Assembly (NCBI RefSeq): GCF_965363235.1
Contig: NC_134843.1
Span: 86,461,795-86,525,794 of the forward strand
Source: Mytilus galloprovincialis
Lineage: Eukaryota > Mollusca > Bivalvia > Mytilida > Mytilidae
Reading direction: 5' to 3'
DNA length: 64,000 nucleotides
Shown here: in pieces, positions 36,501 through 47,017 of the stretch
Layout: each line of letters opens with the position of its first letter
Numbering within the stretch: the first letter of the stretch is position 1
Program-made: the position numbers and the translations under genes
Notes under the pieces: model-generated
The model's input: only the letters and a program-made list of their open reading frames with translations
The model's database searches: none
Told to the model about the DNA's origin: nothing

Positions 36501-36972
36501 GTTTGTTCGCTCATGTCAGTGTCTTTGTATATTTTGACAATGAAATGAATGTATGTCAAAAATGTCAATGATGACATGTACATTGTATGTATGTTTTCTA
36601 CTTACATTCATAATCATTCCCAATGTCCAGGTTTTTTCTATCATTTTCGAATCCATAAGAACATCTATATGAACCTTTTAAATCTTGCTTACTGAAGTTT
36701 TTTATTACTAGACCAAAACCATCAGGGCTTTCGGTAGTGTTGTATTTTGATATCTCAGATGGAAACCCATTAAACGATAAGAGTTTGAAATCAGAAGCCA
36801 GATATGAATGCCATCTTTTCGTACATTCGTCACAGCTATGATTGGTTGTCTTGTTATAGTTGCAAAATAGTTCGACATCTTCTCCAAATATAACTGGCTT
36901 GGTTTTTAGAACCCAGTAGACTGCTATAAAAACAAATAAACATATTATTACTGAATGTATTGCATACACCAT
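24264..36972 (-). CDS. Single-pass membrane protein with V-type immunoglobulin domain
   Basis: Five minus-strand exons with GT-AG ends and matching phases (1, 0, 1, 1): 36,972-36,606, 34,676-34,558, 26,841-26,658, 26,561-26,463 and 24,520-24,264, giving 341 aa. Seen: a hydrophobic signal region at 1-22; a V-type Ig domain at about 25-108 with Cys37, Trp54 and the motif DLKGSYRC (97-104); four N-glycosylation sequons (N40, N44, N78, N92); a second Cys-containing ectodomain region at 123-256; a TM helix at about 263-283; then RNKRCR and a ~58-aa tail without an ITIM. Known: such small Ig receptors are numerous and fast-evolving in bivalves; the ligand is unknown. The intron between exons 2 and 3 (7.7 kb) is full of transposons. 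Exon 4 is the least certain, because it is open in two frames. Confidence 0.6.
24621..24872 (-). other. Unplaced Ig-like exon with adjacent poly(A) signal
   Basis: Acceptor-like 'ttgattcag|aaaaaa' at 24,872. In phase 0 it is open for 83 codons and reads like the front half of a V-Ig domain: 'GIFGKSV', Cys, and 'KKFWITY' compare with 'VIFGEDV', Cys, and 'KRWHSY' of exon 1. It stops before the DxGxYxC half. AATAAA (TTTATT on plus, 24,615-24,620) follows the stop at once. The phase does not fit exon 4 (phase 1), in which it stops after 14 codons. It may be an alternative terminal exon, a decayed Ig exon, or the sign of a missed exon. Confidence 0.4.
25020..25880. repeat. Tandem array of ~320-350-bp units
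   Basis: Units start with 'acgttta(t/a)taatttcttgc' at about 25,032, 25,382 and 25,700; the third is shorter. Each contains 'catttgaaatccgaagatgt', and the first two contain 'ggggactgatagtccaccag'. It lies in the last intron of the Ig gene. A diverged single copy is at 27,245-27,595 and a partial one near 40,255-40,400. Confidence 0.85.
26040..26295. repeat. Dispersed repeat, family G
   Basis: 'aactgacaacgccatgaata', 'acatagaaaactaaagaata', and 'gctacggaagggtaagcag' are familiar mussel repeat phrases from recollection. Only one copy in this window, intronic. Confidence 0.5.
26463..26561 (-). CDS. Ig gene exon 4, symmetric 99-bp cassette
   Basis: Acceptor 'atttacag|aat', donor 'ttacc|gtgagt'. 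It is phase 1 at both ends, so it can be skipped without shifting the frame: exon 3 joins exon 5 in frame as well. Frames 0 and 1 are both open; the phase-1 frame is chosen because exon 3 demands it. Confidence 0.5.
26658..26841 (-). CDS. Ig gene exon 3
   Basis: Acceptor 'catgcag|agt', donor 'ttag|gtaggt'; 184 bases, phase 0 in and 1 out. Three cysteines around 'GFCKGDLHVTC' and 'DEC' suggest a disulfide-bonded beta module completed with exon 2. Confidence 0.6.
27245..27595. repeat. Diverged copy of the 25-kb tandem unit
   Basis: 'acttcatacgtccgaaatca', 'gcatcaggaa', and 'gtggactgatagtccaacag' follow the unit's order. It lies in the Ig gene's large intron. Confidence 0.7.
27720..27921 (-). 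repeat. Family C repeat, left half (split by MULE)
   Basis: Aligns with 19,870-20,060 and breaks off at 'acagtcgcattgac'; the match resumes at 30,938. Confidence 0.75.
28148..28365. repeat. ~68-bp tandem repeat, three copies, inside the MULE
   Basis: 'gattggagttagatttattt' at 28,181 recurs at 28,248 and (as 'gaatggagtcagatt') at 28,317. It sits between the left TIR and the transposase remnant. Confidence 0.8.
28511..30530 (+). pseudogene. MULE transposase, C-terminal part, interrupted and frameshifted
   Basis: Two stretches flank an inserted retroelement: about 28,511-28,714 and 29,985-30,530. Seen: 'KSEVVYTRF' and 'IFLDYEVAIRNEA' (the region of the second catalytic Asp), then 'YTQCIWRKAQTGLQ', 'TTNHLEGWHSKLKK' and 'HPNIFEIIKLLKHEE', which are typical of the C-terminal part of MULE transposases. 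One base is missing near 28,687, there is a frame change between about 30,426 and 30,444, and the last frame ends in 'FGDAASHLLHVE' and a stop at 30,528-30,530. The first catalytic Asp and the N-terminal zinc-binding part are absent, so it is dead. As an intact frame, 29,980-30,426 looks like a 148-aa gene but is not an independent one. Confidence 0.85.
28715..29984 (-). mobile_element. 5'-truncated retroelement with coding end and 3' UTR
   Basis: Flanked by a 16-bp duplication 'ctacacgcaatgcatc' (28,699-28,714 and 29,985-30,000), with one end truncated inside a coding region: the signature of target-primed reverse transcription. On the minus strand the right part encodes the tail of a reverse-transcriptase protein ('GVYISQLVRFARVC' near 29,775, 'HKLVKTFTKFYHR', 'GISHPIFYG'), with stops. 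The left part (28,752-29,380) is the untranslated end and is identical in type to the short family B repeats elsewhere. The protein family is shared with retroelements of other marine invertebrates in my recollection; its clade is not certain. Confidence 0.8.
30938..31250 (-). repeat. Family C repeat, right half
   Basis: Resumes with 'gcattgacaataac' and 'tacagcagtcaatatt', aligning with the uninterrupted copy at 20.1-20.3 kb. Confidence 0.7.
31261..31372. mobile_element. Hairpin MITE
   Basis: Arm 31,261-31,300 ('tcggtacattggatttaatc...') and arm 31,334-31,372 are reverse complements with a few mismatches over about 40 bases, loop about 33 bases. No target duplication recognised. Confidence 0.7.
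31389..32842. mobile_element. PIF/Harbinger-like non-autonomous element
   Basis: Terminal inverted repeats start GGCCACACCAATTT and match over 32 bases with three mismatches. TAA flanks both ends (31,386-31,388 and 32,843-32,845). A 3-bp TAA duplication with TIRs starting GG is typical of the Harbinger superfamily. The 1,454-bp interior has no transposase frame and carries a reversed family A repeat. Confidence 0.75.
31870..32140. repeat. Repeat family A relative, reversed, nested in the Harbinger-like element
   Basis: 'ggttttcctgttcgaattgt', 'tttggggtcctttatagcc', and 'aaggccgtactttgacctgt' are reverse complements of family A landmarks. Confidence 0.65.
32850..33700. other. Intronic, nothing recognised
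   Basis: Within the Ig gene's large intron; AT-rich, no supported feature. Confidence 0.5.
33708..33856. mobile_element. Degenerate MITE of the 'ggcggat...cgcccc' type
   Basis: Begins 'atggcggatttaaaaaaaaa' with 'gagggggtgttc' and ends 'acacccctctcataatccag', then 'gaaacgcccct', resembling the element at 10,206-10,368 but without clear TIR pairing or duplication. Confidence 0.4.
34075..34205 (-). pseudogene. Reverse-transcriptase fragment
   Basis: On the minus strand 'MLEILIDNIFVEF' followed by 'GIYMGKNCGPL' corresponds to the palm region (GIPMGTN-type motif) of the same retroelement family as 28.7-30.0 kb. It is about 40 codons long with at least two in-frame stops upstream. Relic in the Ig gene intron. 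Confidence 0.6.
34558..34676 (-). CDS. Ig gene exon 2
   Basis: Acceptor 'acatctag|gtta', donor 'gttaac|gtaagt'; 119 bases, phase 1 in and 0 out. Encodes about 40 residues with 'FKEVHPFPNC'; it probably opens the second ectodomain module. Confidence 0.6.
35100..35300. repeat. Dispersed repeat family E
   Basis: 'taccaggattatagttta', 'tgtacgccagacgcgcgttt', and 'ttccaaaatacagctaaggt', recurring at 37.6-39.1, 48.7, 52 and 61.7 kb. It sits in Ig gene intron 1. Confidence 0.7.
35300..36600. other. Ig gene intron 1, remainder
   Basis: An 88-codon open frame at 36,030-36,296 (+) has no recognisable domain, ends in AT-rich low-complexity sequence and is probably chance. Nothing else recognised. Confidence 0.4.
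36606..36972 (-). CDS. Ig gene exon 1: signal peptide and V-Ig domain
   Basis: Starts at ATG 36,972 and ends at the consensus donor 'gaat|gtaagt', phase 1, 122 codons plus one base. It contains the whole Cys37-Trp54-Cys104 Ig core in one exon. Confidence 0.75.
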
Positions 36973-37224
36973 GAGGGTTTTGTTCCGATTGGATTTTGGT
37001 TATTTACTCCGACGATATCATGACTAAGCAAATGACTTTATCAATTAGTGAGAGTGATCTTGGTGGGGATTTTTGTAAGCGTCAAAACTACAGAATATGT
37101 ATATCCAAATACGTTCAATGTTATCTTGATGTAATACATGTATTTATTTTATTTTTTACGTGAAGGAAACATGTTACAATTAAAGAACATTTTGATGATA
37201 TCATTTTGACACGCGTAGCAAGTG

Positions 37225-37525
37225 TTTCCTTTAAAACTGTAACACGATGATGACTGTTGTACCCATATTTTGGCTATTCTATTTATAACGTTTAGTTTAC
37301 GCATGACTGTAAATATAACGGGATTTGATGAGACTGTCATACACAATGAGGTGTTTAGCGCTATAAAACCAGTTTTCTCCACCCTTTTCTACATTTTAAA
37401 ATGCCTGTACCAAGTCAGGAATATGTTGTCCATTCGGTTTTGATGTATTTTGTCATTTGAATTTTGCCATGATAAGGGACTTTCCGATTTGATTTTCCTC
37501 TGAGTTCAGCTTTTTTGTGAATTAA
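37225..37525 (+). repeat. Dispersed repeat family C
   Basis: 'gatgatgactgttgtaccca', 'aaatgcctgtaccaagtcag', 'gggactttccgatttgattt'; same strand as the copies at 40.6 and 45.7 kb. Confidence 0.75.
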
Positions 37526-37609
37526 CTTTTTCAAACAGTTGTGTTTAAATTTAGGTGTGCTTATGATCAGTCACGTGTTCCAATTTTTCAAGAACGTTAA
37601 TCATCGTTT

Positions 37610-38000
37610 CATGAATGGACTCACCATTGATACCAGGATTGAAATTTTGTATTTGCACCAATCGCTTGTTTCGTTTTTAAGACTAATCAGTGACGCTAGA
37701 ATCAAAAAAGTTACATAGGTTAAATAAAGTACGAAGTTGAAGACCAACCTTCAAACCGTTTTGCCAAATTCAGCTAAGATAATCTATTTCTGAGGTAGAA
37801 AAGCCTTAGTTTTACAAATAGACAAAGTTGTGTTACCTTAGTGGTATTTGGCACAACTTTTTCGAATTTTGGATTCTCAATACTCTTCAACTTTGTACTT
37901 GTTTGGCTTTATAAATATTTTGATATGATCGTCACTGATGAGTCTTATGTAGACGAAACGCGCGTCTGGCGTACTAAATTATAATCCTGGTACCTTTTAG
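37610..38000. repeat. Family E inverted pair
   Basis: A forward copy (about 37,610-37,800) and a reversed copy (about 37,830-38,000, 'cttcaactttgtacttgttt' to 'ttataatcctggtacc') face each other, making an imperfect palindrome of about 390 bases. Confidence 0.7.
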
Positions 38001-38049
38001 ACTATTGTCTACATTTAACTTATAATTATGACTATATCAATGATATTTC

Positions 38050-38290
38050 ATTTAAACACAGAAGTGCTGACTATTGGGCTGGTAATACCCTCGGGGAATA
38101 AAAAAAGCCATCAGCAGTGACATCAACCCAGTGGTTATAAATAAACTCATCCTAGATACTAGGAATGCAATTTTGTCTTTGCGCCAGACACGCTTTCCGT
38201 CTACAAAAGACTCATCAGTGCAGATTGAAAAACAAAAATTAAAGAGGCTAAGTAAAGTACGAAGTTGAAGGGCATTGAGGACCATAAGTT
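38050..38290. repeat. Family E copy
   Basis: 'ggtaataccctcggggaata', 'tttgcgccagacacgctttc', 'agtacgaagttgaagggcat'. Confidence 0.7.
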
Positions 38291-38959
38291 AGATAAGTAA
38301 GTGTATAAAACATGTTGTTTTGATACGTGATATGAACAAATCCAAAACAATTAATGATTATAATTTGATAGAATTAATGTTTAAGATCATTGCATACTAA
38401 ATGCAATAATTTGACAAACAGACTGACACAGGGTTGATCATTATCATTTCAATTGTTTGTAAATGTTCTGGTTGGCAAATATAATTAAACTGTTGCACGA
38501 TTTGAAATGTTAGCCCCACTATAATTGGTGTACTAGTTTTTTTTTACTAATTCTGTTATATTGATTTGTAAATAGGATAATTTCATTGTTTGTTCATTAT
38601 CATCGCTCATGAGTTTTTGGGGGTTTTATTCGTACATCCTGCATAGATCTTTTCGATAACTGTTTTCTTTTTGGTCATGTGTTCAATTTTTACACTTTCT
38701 TCTCATTATCACAACTATTCTAATTTACAGTATTCCAAATATATACGATGATGCTTTTTAAAAAAAATTGACTAAAGAAACAATAAAAAAAATCAAAAGA
38801 TATATTCTTGCGCCGAAATTCGAGATTGATTCATGTTAATATTCATTACTTTCAACTCGACGTACAAAACGAAAATGTGTAAACACGCTCACATACAAAA
38901 ATAAACCCGATTAATCGTGAACCATAATTCATTGTATGACATGGATGAGGACAACTAGA

Positions 38960-39110
38960 AACGCAAGCGTAAGGTATCAGGATTATAATTTAGTACGCCA
39001 GACGCGCGTTTCGTCTACTCATCAGTGACGCTCAGATCAAAATAGTTGTAAAGCCAAACAAGTACAAAGTTGAAGAGCATTGAAGACCCACAATTCCAAA
39101 ATAAATAAAA
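38960..39110. repeat. Family E copy
   Basis: 'taaggtatcaggattataat', 'cgccagacgcgcgtttcgtc', and 'agtacaaagttgaagagcat'. Confidence 0.75.
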
Positions 39111-40250
39111 CACCAATGCACATATTGAGCTCAAGACATTTTTGTAAGACACTGACAGATGAAAATCCTCGAAATCCATAAATTGTCCAGTTGACTGTGA
39201 TTTATTACTTGTACTTTCCAAACATAAGAACGAAAATGCAAAAACGTTACAGTCATCCCTATGCTCATTTTGGCAATTCTTTTGCCTGTATTCACTGTGA
39301 GTTATTGCATAATGCTATGGGTCAGGCAAGGTGACAATAGATTACTCCTGAAATTATCATTTACTAGTAATTGCATTCAGTAAATGTAATAAATAATGTC
39401 CTGTTCAATATTTCAAATCCTTAATAGGGTATAAATATGAATGATTATGTCGATTCAAGACAATGATTTTTGGACGCGTTTTCCTCAACAATGTTTTATA
39501 TTTTTACATTTAATATTTAATAGCGCTGTAAAGTTTACACCCTACTATCATGCATTTCCGCTTTATCTTTCCCCGACAAACCATTTTAAGTATGAGATAT
39601 AAATTGACAAAACAAACCCAGTAATCGCACACTATACAACTAGTTATATGGTTCTACAGCAACTAAAAAAAGGATTTCATACAGTTTTAGTTTTTTGTTT
39701 AATTACTAAATGTCATGATTATCCTATTAAACGCATAACATAATGTATCAAAAGACGTTAAAAACAATTCAATTCAAAGATTGACCTTTCTTCTAAACTT
39801 TGTCACTTTTTCCAATCTCTTCATCTACGACAATAACCATTGTTCAGGTTTAAGGAATTAAATCTACCTCTGAGTGGTGTATTGACACATTTCATGACCA
39901 ATTCCAGTCATGATCTCTTCAATTTTGACAGTACTATTTTCAAAGTTTTATCGTCTCAAAGTATATGTATTTGAACAATGTGGTATTTAGATAAATATGT
40001 GGTGTAAGCAACATGAAATGGTTTTTCCTCCTTTCGACTATTACGCCAATCAATCTGTAAGTAATTGCGTCATATTTGTCACAACAAGAGACAAATTTAA
40101 GACGTCTCGTTTAATTTTAGATTTCTTAGAAATGGAAAGACACAGACTTATATTCTGTTTTGCGAAATACATCCTTTCATTTGATCTAGTCAGATCTTTC
40201 CAAATTGATCACTGCTTGATCCAATAACGTATCGATCAAAAATAATAACA
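39110..40250. other. Intergenic, nothing recognised
   Basis: A 76-codon open frame at 39,997-40,227 (+) shows no domain or splice support. No feature claimed. Confidence 0.45.
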
Positions 40251-40599
40251 CTATTTTTAATTAATTGCATTCGAAGCGATATTCTTAACCTACCTTCATC
40301 ACGAACTTGTGAAAGCTTAGAATTATAAGTATCTGAATTTGAGGAGGGTTAAACAGATAAATAGCTGCATAGCCAAAGGTGACCAAAATAAAATAACCAA
40401 ACACTCAATGGAAATTCATGTTTTCAATACATTAACAGTATTGTTTTGTCATCACTTGTTCTTGAATACCAGAAAATGATTGAAAGATTTCATAAAATAT
40501 TTTGCAACTTCACATGAGGGTTAAAGAGGGGAAAAGCAGTAGGTTTAAATATCTTATAATATTTTGATGCATTTAATAGCTGTTATGTCGGTTTGTTGA

Positions 40600-40840
40600 G
40601 TTCACACGTTGTTGATGATATAATGGATTTTTTTGCGACTGTCATCCACGTGAGAGGTTTCGTAAGTTATGAAAACAGGTTCAATCCACCATATTCCCTA
40701 TACGGAAACTCCTGTACTAGATCAGGAATATGATAGTGTTTTCCATTCGTTTGATGCATTTGGGCTTTTGATTTTGTCATTTGTTGAAGGACTTTCCGTT
40801 TATAATTTTTCTTTGAGTTCGGTATTCTTGTTAAAAAAAA
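40600..40840 (+). repeat. Dispersed repeat family C
   Basis: 'ctgtactagatcaggaatat', 'tttccattcgtttgatgcat', and 'gaaggactttccgtttataa'. The short open frame across it is repeat-derived. Confidence 0.7.
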
Positions 40841-41654
40841 AAAAGATATCTACATACACTTCAACAACTATTTATAATGGTAATCAAATTTTGAGTGCTA
40901 TCCATCAGCAATAACCAATTTAACATTAGGTTTTAAGTTCATTCTTTTGCAATTTAACGGACGCAATCACGAGTTTGCTAACCGTTAGTGACTTTTTATT
41001 CACAGATGAAAGCAAATGTGTTCCAATTGTCGTAGCCAAAATCCCGTTCTCTTTTAATTGAATGTCCCCTCCCAATTTAAAGTTATCAACTGATTTCAAA
41101 AATGAGCAACACGATGGGTGACAAAATTGGAGGAGAATTTACTAAATTTTCAATGGCAACTGATATCACCTCCGATATTTTCTTGCTACGTGATCTACCT
41201 TTAGTTTGCTATGTTGTGTTTTGTATGCTTGTGAAGAATTTAAGAATATAAAATAGGATGACAGGAATTTGAAGAAAGTTTAGATCTATTGATTGTACAA
41301 ACATTGCATTGATACCTATGTTATAAAATATACCTAAATAAAAATACGATGTCTGAAATCTGACTCCCTCTGTCACAAAATTTGCGCAATGCTTTACACA
41401 ATGTTACATAGATTGGTACATGTTTTATCTCAAGAAGAGAGACTATGATGCTTTTTTGCTTTTATTGACACCCTATATCTAACTTAACCACCTATTGTAA
41501 GTACATTGAGACGGTGAAACTATCAAAATTTGATATTCCGCGATCAACATATGATTAACAACGGTAAGATTCTAACCAAAACATGTATGAAAAAAACATC
41601 CCATATACAAATAAAAAGCGTTTATGCAGCCAAGTAACTTCGATGATAAATATA

Positions 41655-41920
41655 AAAAAAAATGTGGTATGATTGTTAATGAGATAACTCTCCACAAGTG
41701 ACCAAATGTCACAGAAACTAACTAATACAGGTGACCATACGGCCATCATTAATGAACAAAACCTATATCGCATGGTCAGCTATAAAAGGCCTCAGTATGA
41801 CAAATGTAAATTAATTTAAATAGGAAAACTAACGGCTTAATTTATCTACAAAATAATGAATAAAAAGCAAATATGACATAGAAAACAAAAAACGACAACA
41901 ACTGAATAACATGTATATGA
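41655..41920. repeat. Repeat family A, diverged
   Basis: 'gtatgattgttaatgagata', 'aactaactaatacaggtgac', and 'aaaactaacggcttaattta'. Confidence 0.65.
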
Positions 41921-42074
41921 CATGTGATATCGACATATCAAATTGTATATAACATCTGGCAGTGTTTATTTAATCTTCCCTAGTTGAAAAGATTCATCTG
42001 AAGTCAGCTTATCATCGATATGGTAATTTTAGATTTAGAGCTATATATTTCAAAAAAAGATAACGCTATGAATA

Positions 42075-42890
42075 ACGGATGCCAACTCGGTAAAGATTTA
42101 CTAATCGATTACTCGTTGGATCTACCAAGCGATACTCGAGTACTCTCTCGGTAAACATTTATAAAATGAAAACACAAAAGTTACACCCATTTGATGTATT
42201 GTAGGCCGTTGTCTTATGACCGTTAAAAATAGATGATAGTCCAATGAATGTTATAACGTAATTAATGTCTCTTTACTACATGTAATAATTATGTTAATTG
42301 ATAGACAAGTAATTAATTAATATCTATAGAAAAATTATTGCTCAAACAGCATGACTGGGGAACTGTAAAATAACAAATTTAGTGTTCAACAAAGGGGTGA
42401 TGCCATTAATCATTTAATGAGGTTCGATACAGGGTGCAAGGATTTTTTTCTTATTTAAAAATATTTTCTTGACCACTTTTTCTGGGACGTAACGATTTCT
42501 CAAATTTGATAGGGAACTAACAGTCCTGCAGATGATAATATATGCTCTGACGGTACATAGGTGGGATAGTGACTAAGATAAGCTTAATGTGTAGGCCTTG
42601 GACAAATACTCATGTTCTTTTACCCTACATGTGCCTCTGTTTGGCGGAATTTTAAATGACACGAAAACATTCAAATCGTATTTTAATTTTTATCAAATTT
42701 GATTATAATAATATAATATCCCGGGAGACGCTCTCAATAATTTTTTTGGTTTAAACTTAAGAAATCAATGACATTCGAAGAAAGCAACAACATTTAAACA
42801 GGAAACCGTTTGGTCGAGTATCATTTTGGTAATCTATACTCGGTATTACCGAGCGATACTCGAGTACTCGAGTACTCGTTGACATCCCTA
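42075..42890. mobile_element. Possible hAT-like non-autonomous element
   Basis: Both ends are rich in the palindromes CTCGAG and GAGTACTC. The left end 'ggatgccaac' and the right end '(gt)tgacatccct' are inverted relatives, and 'agcgatactcgagtactc' occurs near each end (about 42,129 and 42,852). The interior is non-coding. Target duplication not resolved. Confidence 0.45.
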
Positions 42891-43544
42891 CTATTAAGAT
42901 TCAAATTGTTCATCCTAATTAAAATGACAATGTAGAACTGTTATTTGACAAACGAACATTTATAAAACATAAGCGATATTGCACCAGCTGTACAACTATG
43001 TGTATCACTGTGACTTTGTCGAATTATTCTTCATGATTAATGTGCACCATTACAAACCTTAAGATTGCAAGTATAAAATTAAACTGACACATCTGATAGC
43101 ATATCACTGTATAAGTGTATTCATGTCGGTTATTATAAAAACTGCTATTTTTAAATAGTCGATGTGAGATTGTAGGTCAAATAACGTAAAAGAATATACA
43201 GATCAAGTTCTTTTAATCTAACATTACTAACATTAACGCAAATAGAATTTTAACTCGCTCAACTATCATTGGTTTCAGTGTCAGTATCTGTTTCGGATTA
43301 AGTTTCCGCTGATGGTGAAAATGTTTAGTAGGGGCTTTACCTGAATGAAGATGCAAATTACAGTATTTTTTTTAAATTTTGCGCATATTTTATTAATTTA
43401 GGCAACAGTAGTAAATCGATTTCAAATCTTGTAAACTGTGTAAACCGATCACCGAACCAACATGAATCAGATGATTAAAAAAAACAACGAAACAACAAGA
43501 GATTTTGGGCGTAAACGTGATTAAAGTTTCCTGCTACATGAATA

Positions 43545-43645
43545 GGAATATGTAGTATGAGAGCCAATGAGACAACTCTCCATCCAAGTCAAAAAGTATA
43601 AAAAGTTTACAATTATAGGTCAAGGTCGGCCTTCAAGAAGGAGCA
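43545..43645. repeat. Repeat family A, fragment
   Basis: 'agccaatgagacaactctcc' and 'acaattataggtcaaggtcg'. Flanking 42,900-43,540 and 43,650-44,300 hold nothing recognised. Confidence 0.75.
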
Positions 43646-44303
43646 TTCCACATATGTATGTTTTAAAAAAATTAAGAAAAGCATATCAAATCTAAAACAT
43701 CCCCTGATTCCTCATCTTCTGTTTAAATCCTTAAAATCTAAAAATGTTCAAAACGAAATCTTTAGGATAAAACAATTTTTTTTAATTTGGAGCGAATGAT
43801 GTAAAAATTCACATTATAAAAAACAAATACTGTGAGAGGAATTTTTTATCAAAATAATTGTGTAGCTAATTTTGTTTAATACTAGGCAGTGTCAATATCT
43901 AGATAAAAAAAATCAATCAATGCAAAACCAATTTATCTTTTAAATCTATAAGGTTGAAGTGACATATTTTAATCGTTCTGTTTGACAAGTGTTTTTATAG
44001 TTTACCCTTGATAACTCAACCTAAAAAAAACTCTATATGTTATTTAAAATAAATTTGTGTTACGAAACACTCTACTTAGATACAAAAAAAACATTTGAAA
44101 TAATTATCAGTATGAAATGAAAATCATTTATAACTGTGCTAAATTTAAAAATATCCCATTTTTGGCCTTGCAAATTTTAAATCACACAACTATCAAAAGA
44201 AAAACTCTGTTTCCAGGTCGTTGTCGATCGGTTGGTGTTATCGTGCAAAATATATCTTCTAACAAGCCAGTACGTTTAACTTGACAACATGTATACGAAT
44301 AGT

Positions 44304-44475
44304 AAAATTGAGAATGGAAATGGGGAATGTGTCAAAGAGACAACAACCCGACCATAGAAAAAACAACAGCAGAAGGTCACCAACAGGTCTTCAATGTAAC
44401 GAGAAATTCCCGCACCCGGAGGCGTCCCTCAACCGGTCCCTAAACAAATATATACTAGTTCAGTGATAATGAACA
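44304..44475 (-). mobile_element. Retroelement 3'-end repeat (family B), fragment
   Basis: 'aaattgagaatggaaatggg' to 'ctagttcagtgataatgaac'. Confidence 0.8.
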
Positions 44476-44479
44476 GTAA

Positions 44480-45740
44480 ATGATTAAATAATACAGTAGT
44501 TTGTATTATTTAATCCTTACTTGACTACTGAGTGGTTAGTTTTGAGATGTTGAAGAAAATGTACATAGAGGAAAATATTATATGAATAGTTTTCAAAAAA
44601 GAAATGATTCAAACAGTCAAGAAAATTAAGAAAACTAAGTGATAAGAAATCAAACTAGTCTGAGTGGTCCTCAAGTACAACCAATACGATAAAATTAACA
44701 AATAGGTATCAAAAACGGTATCTGTTGCATGGGAATTATAAACAGCGAGATGGACTTTAACGTGTTTCACAACAGTAATATGTGCGACAGAGCAAATAAC
44801 CGTAAAATGAAATCACTATAGGTCAATCAACGAAAAAGTTAAAATTAGTCTAACTCTCTTCTTATTGATGTTCTTAGGACATCAAATCGAATTAAAATCA
44901 GTTGTAGCAAAAAAAAAATGGGTTTTCATTATCTTTAACTGAACACCTGCGAATTGCTAGTCAATTTATACTCTTTGTTTATCTATAATAAATATGTATA
45001 TGTGGAACCATTATTTTTCCAAATGCCATTTAGGAACACAAGTTAGTCGGATGTGCAGGAAACTCTGGCGCTGTGAACCCATTTTTCGAAAGGCATATAA
45101 CTCCAAATTTAAAGCCAATGAATATGTATGCTGAATTGTTCATTTCATTTACAAATGTATATTCAGATACAAGAACAAACATGCCTACATTAAATAAATT
45201 TCAAGCATTTGCATATTTTTAAAGCATAATCGTTCTACGCGTATTTAAATTATGGATCTGATTTATTTATTTACTCCTGGGGAAATATTGAAGACAGAAA
45301 AGCATGAAATGCCAAAACGTAAATTGTTCATTTCGTCAAGGCCTCTATCAGCAGCCCACATTTTCATATACAACTCCTGGATGTTTTATTTCGATGAACA
45401 CTTCCCATATAATTTGTAAATTCATACAAATCAATTACTTACATCTAAATGATAAAGGAGACTCGAGAGTGGTCCTGCGTTGAACTTTAGTGACTTAACA
45501 TTTCACCTACCTGTGTTTGAAGGAAAAGTTAACTACGGATACTACATGCAACACTGTGGTTTACATATGGAAACAAAGTATACCATCAACTTAATATTAT
45601 AAATAATCTATGAAAATAAAGTCACGGTCAGACGAACAATGGCACAAAGACAAGTACTCCTAACAATCATTCGAATAATGCCGGAAATACAGGTACATGC
45701 ACGAATTAAATTGGTTCTAAGGCTAATAGAGCTGGATCAA
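44480..45740. other. Intergenic, nothing recognised
   Basis: AT-rich; no exon, RNA gene or named repeat. Confidence 0.5.
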
Positions 45741-45744
45741 AATT

Positions 45745-46050
45745 GTTAAACGATGATGACTGATGTACCCATATTTTGACTATTTTATTTATTGTGTCTG
45801 TTTATTTAACGCATCAATGTAAAAATATCGGAAATTGATGAGACTGTCATTAAAGTGAGAGGGTTAGCGCTATAGAACCAGGTTTAATCCACCATTTTCT
45901 ACATTTGAAAATGCCTGTACCAAGTCAGGAATATGACAGTTCTTGTCCATTCGTTTTTGATGCGTTTTGTTATTTGATTTTGCCATGTGATTATGGACTT
46001 TCCCAATTGATCTTCCTCTAAGTTCAGTATTTTTGTGATTTTACTTTTTT
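45745..46050 (+). repeat. Dispersed repeat family C
   Basis: 'gatgatgactgatgtaccca', 'gcgctatagaaccaggttta', 'gcctgtaccaagtcaggaat'. Confidence 0.75.
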
Positions 46051-46624
46051 CAATAGATCAAACTACAAAATCGTAAAATCGAACGATTAACTATGGAAAT
46101 GGGGTTAAGGTTATATGAACCCAACCAGAAATATATGTACACCTTACAGCCATTCTGTACACTTATCATAGGTGACCTTTGGCTTAGAGGGTCATGGTCA
46201 GAAGAAACATTAAAATTATCCCATACACCAAATAAAAAATAATTACTGATTATAGTATATGAGAAACGGACTTGACCACGAAACTTAAACATTAATCACT
46301 CATCCTTTAAATGATTGTGAAATGGTATATCCTAGCCCAATATTTTGGTCGAATTAATGAGTTGATTACGTTTATTGGCGCTCATAGAAAACTCTTTTTG
46401 CAAGTATTTGGTCACTCAAAAGATTAAGACTCAGGCTTACCATATGATGGTTATTCAGTTAAAAATGTGTCGAAAACTTAGATTGCTAATATATATCCAC
46501 AAATTGTTTACTTGGCGATACGTGTACACAAAACGCACTAAAGTTATTAAGCCAACGTTTGATTCAGTTATTTTCGTGGACTGAGGAAATATTTCAATGA
46601 TTTGCCAAAAAAGACATCTACGCC

Positions 46625-46880
46625 TATATAAAATGTGTACTCCTGTCCCAAGTCAGGAACCTGTAATTCAGTGGTTGTCGTTTGTTTATGTGTTAAATAT
46701 TTGTTTTTCGTTCATTTTTTTACATAAATAAGGCCGTTAGTTTTCTCGTTTGAGCTTCGGTATGGGCTTTGCTCATTGTTGAAGGCCGTACGGTGACCTA
46801 TAATTGTTAATGTCTGTGTCATTTTGGTCTTTTGTGGACAGTTGTCTCATTGGCAATCATACCTTCTTTTTTATATATTC
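46625..46880. repeat. Repeat family A, reversed
   Basis: 'cctgtcccaagtcaggaacc', 'ggccgttagttttctcgttt', 'gttgtctcattggcaatcat'. Confidence 0.75.
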
Positions 46881-47017
46881 GTTGAACTTTTAAAATCATG
46901 GTTTGTATACCCTAAAAATCCACGAACATTTGTATACTACTACAAATAATAAATAAACAGAAGTGAACTTAAAAGCAAAACAGTTCCGTATTTATAAATT
47001 TTTATATTATATAAAAC

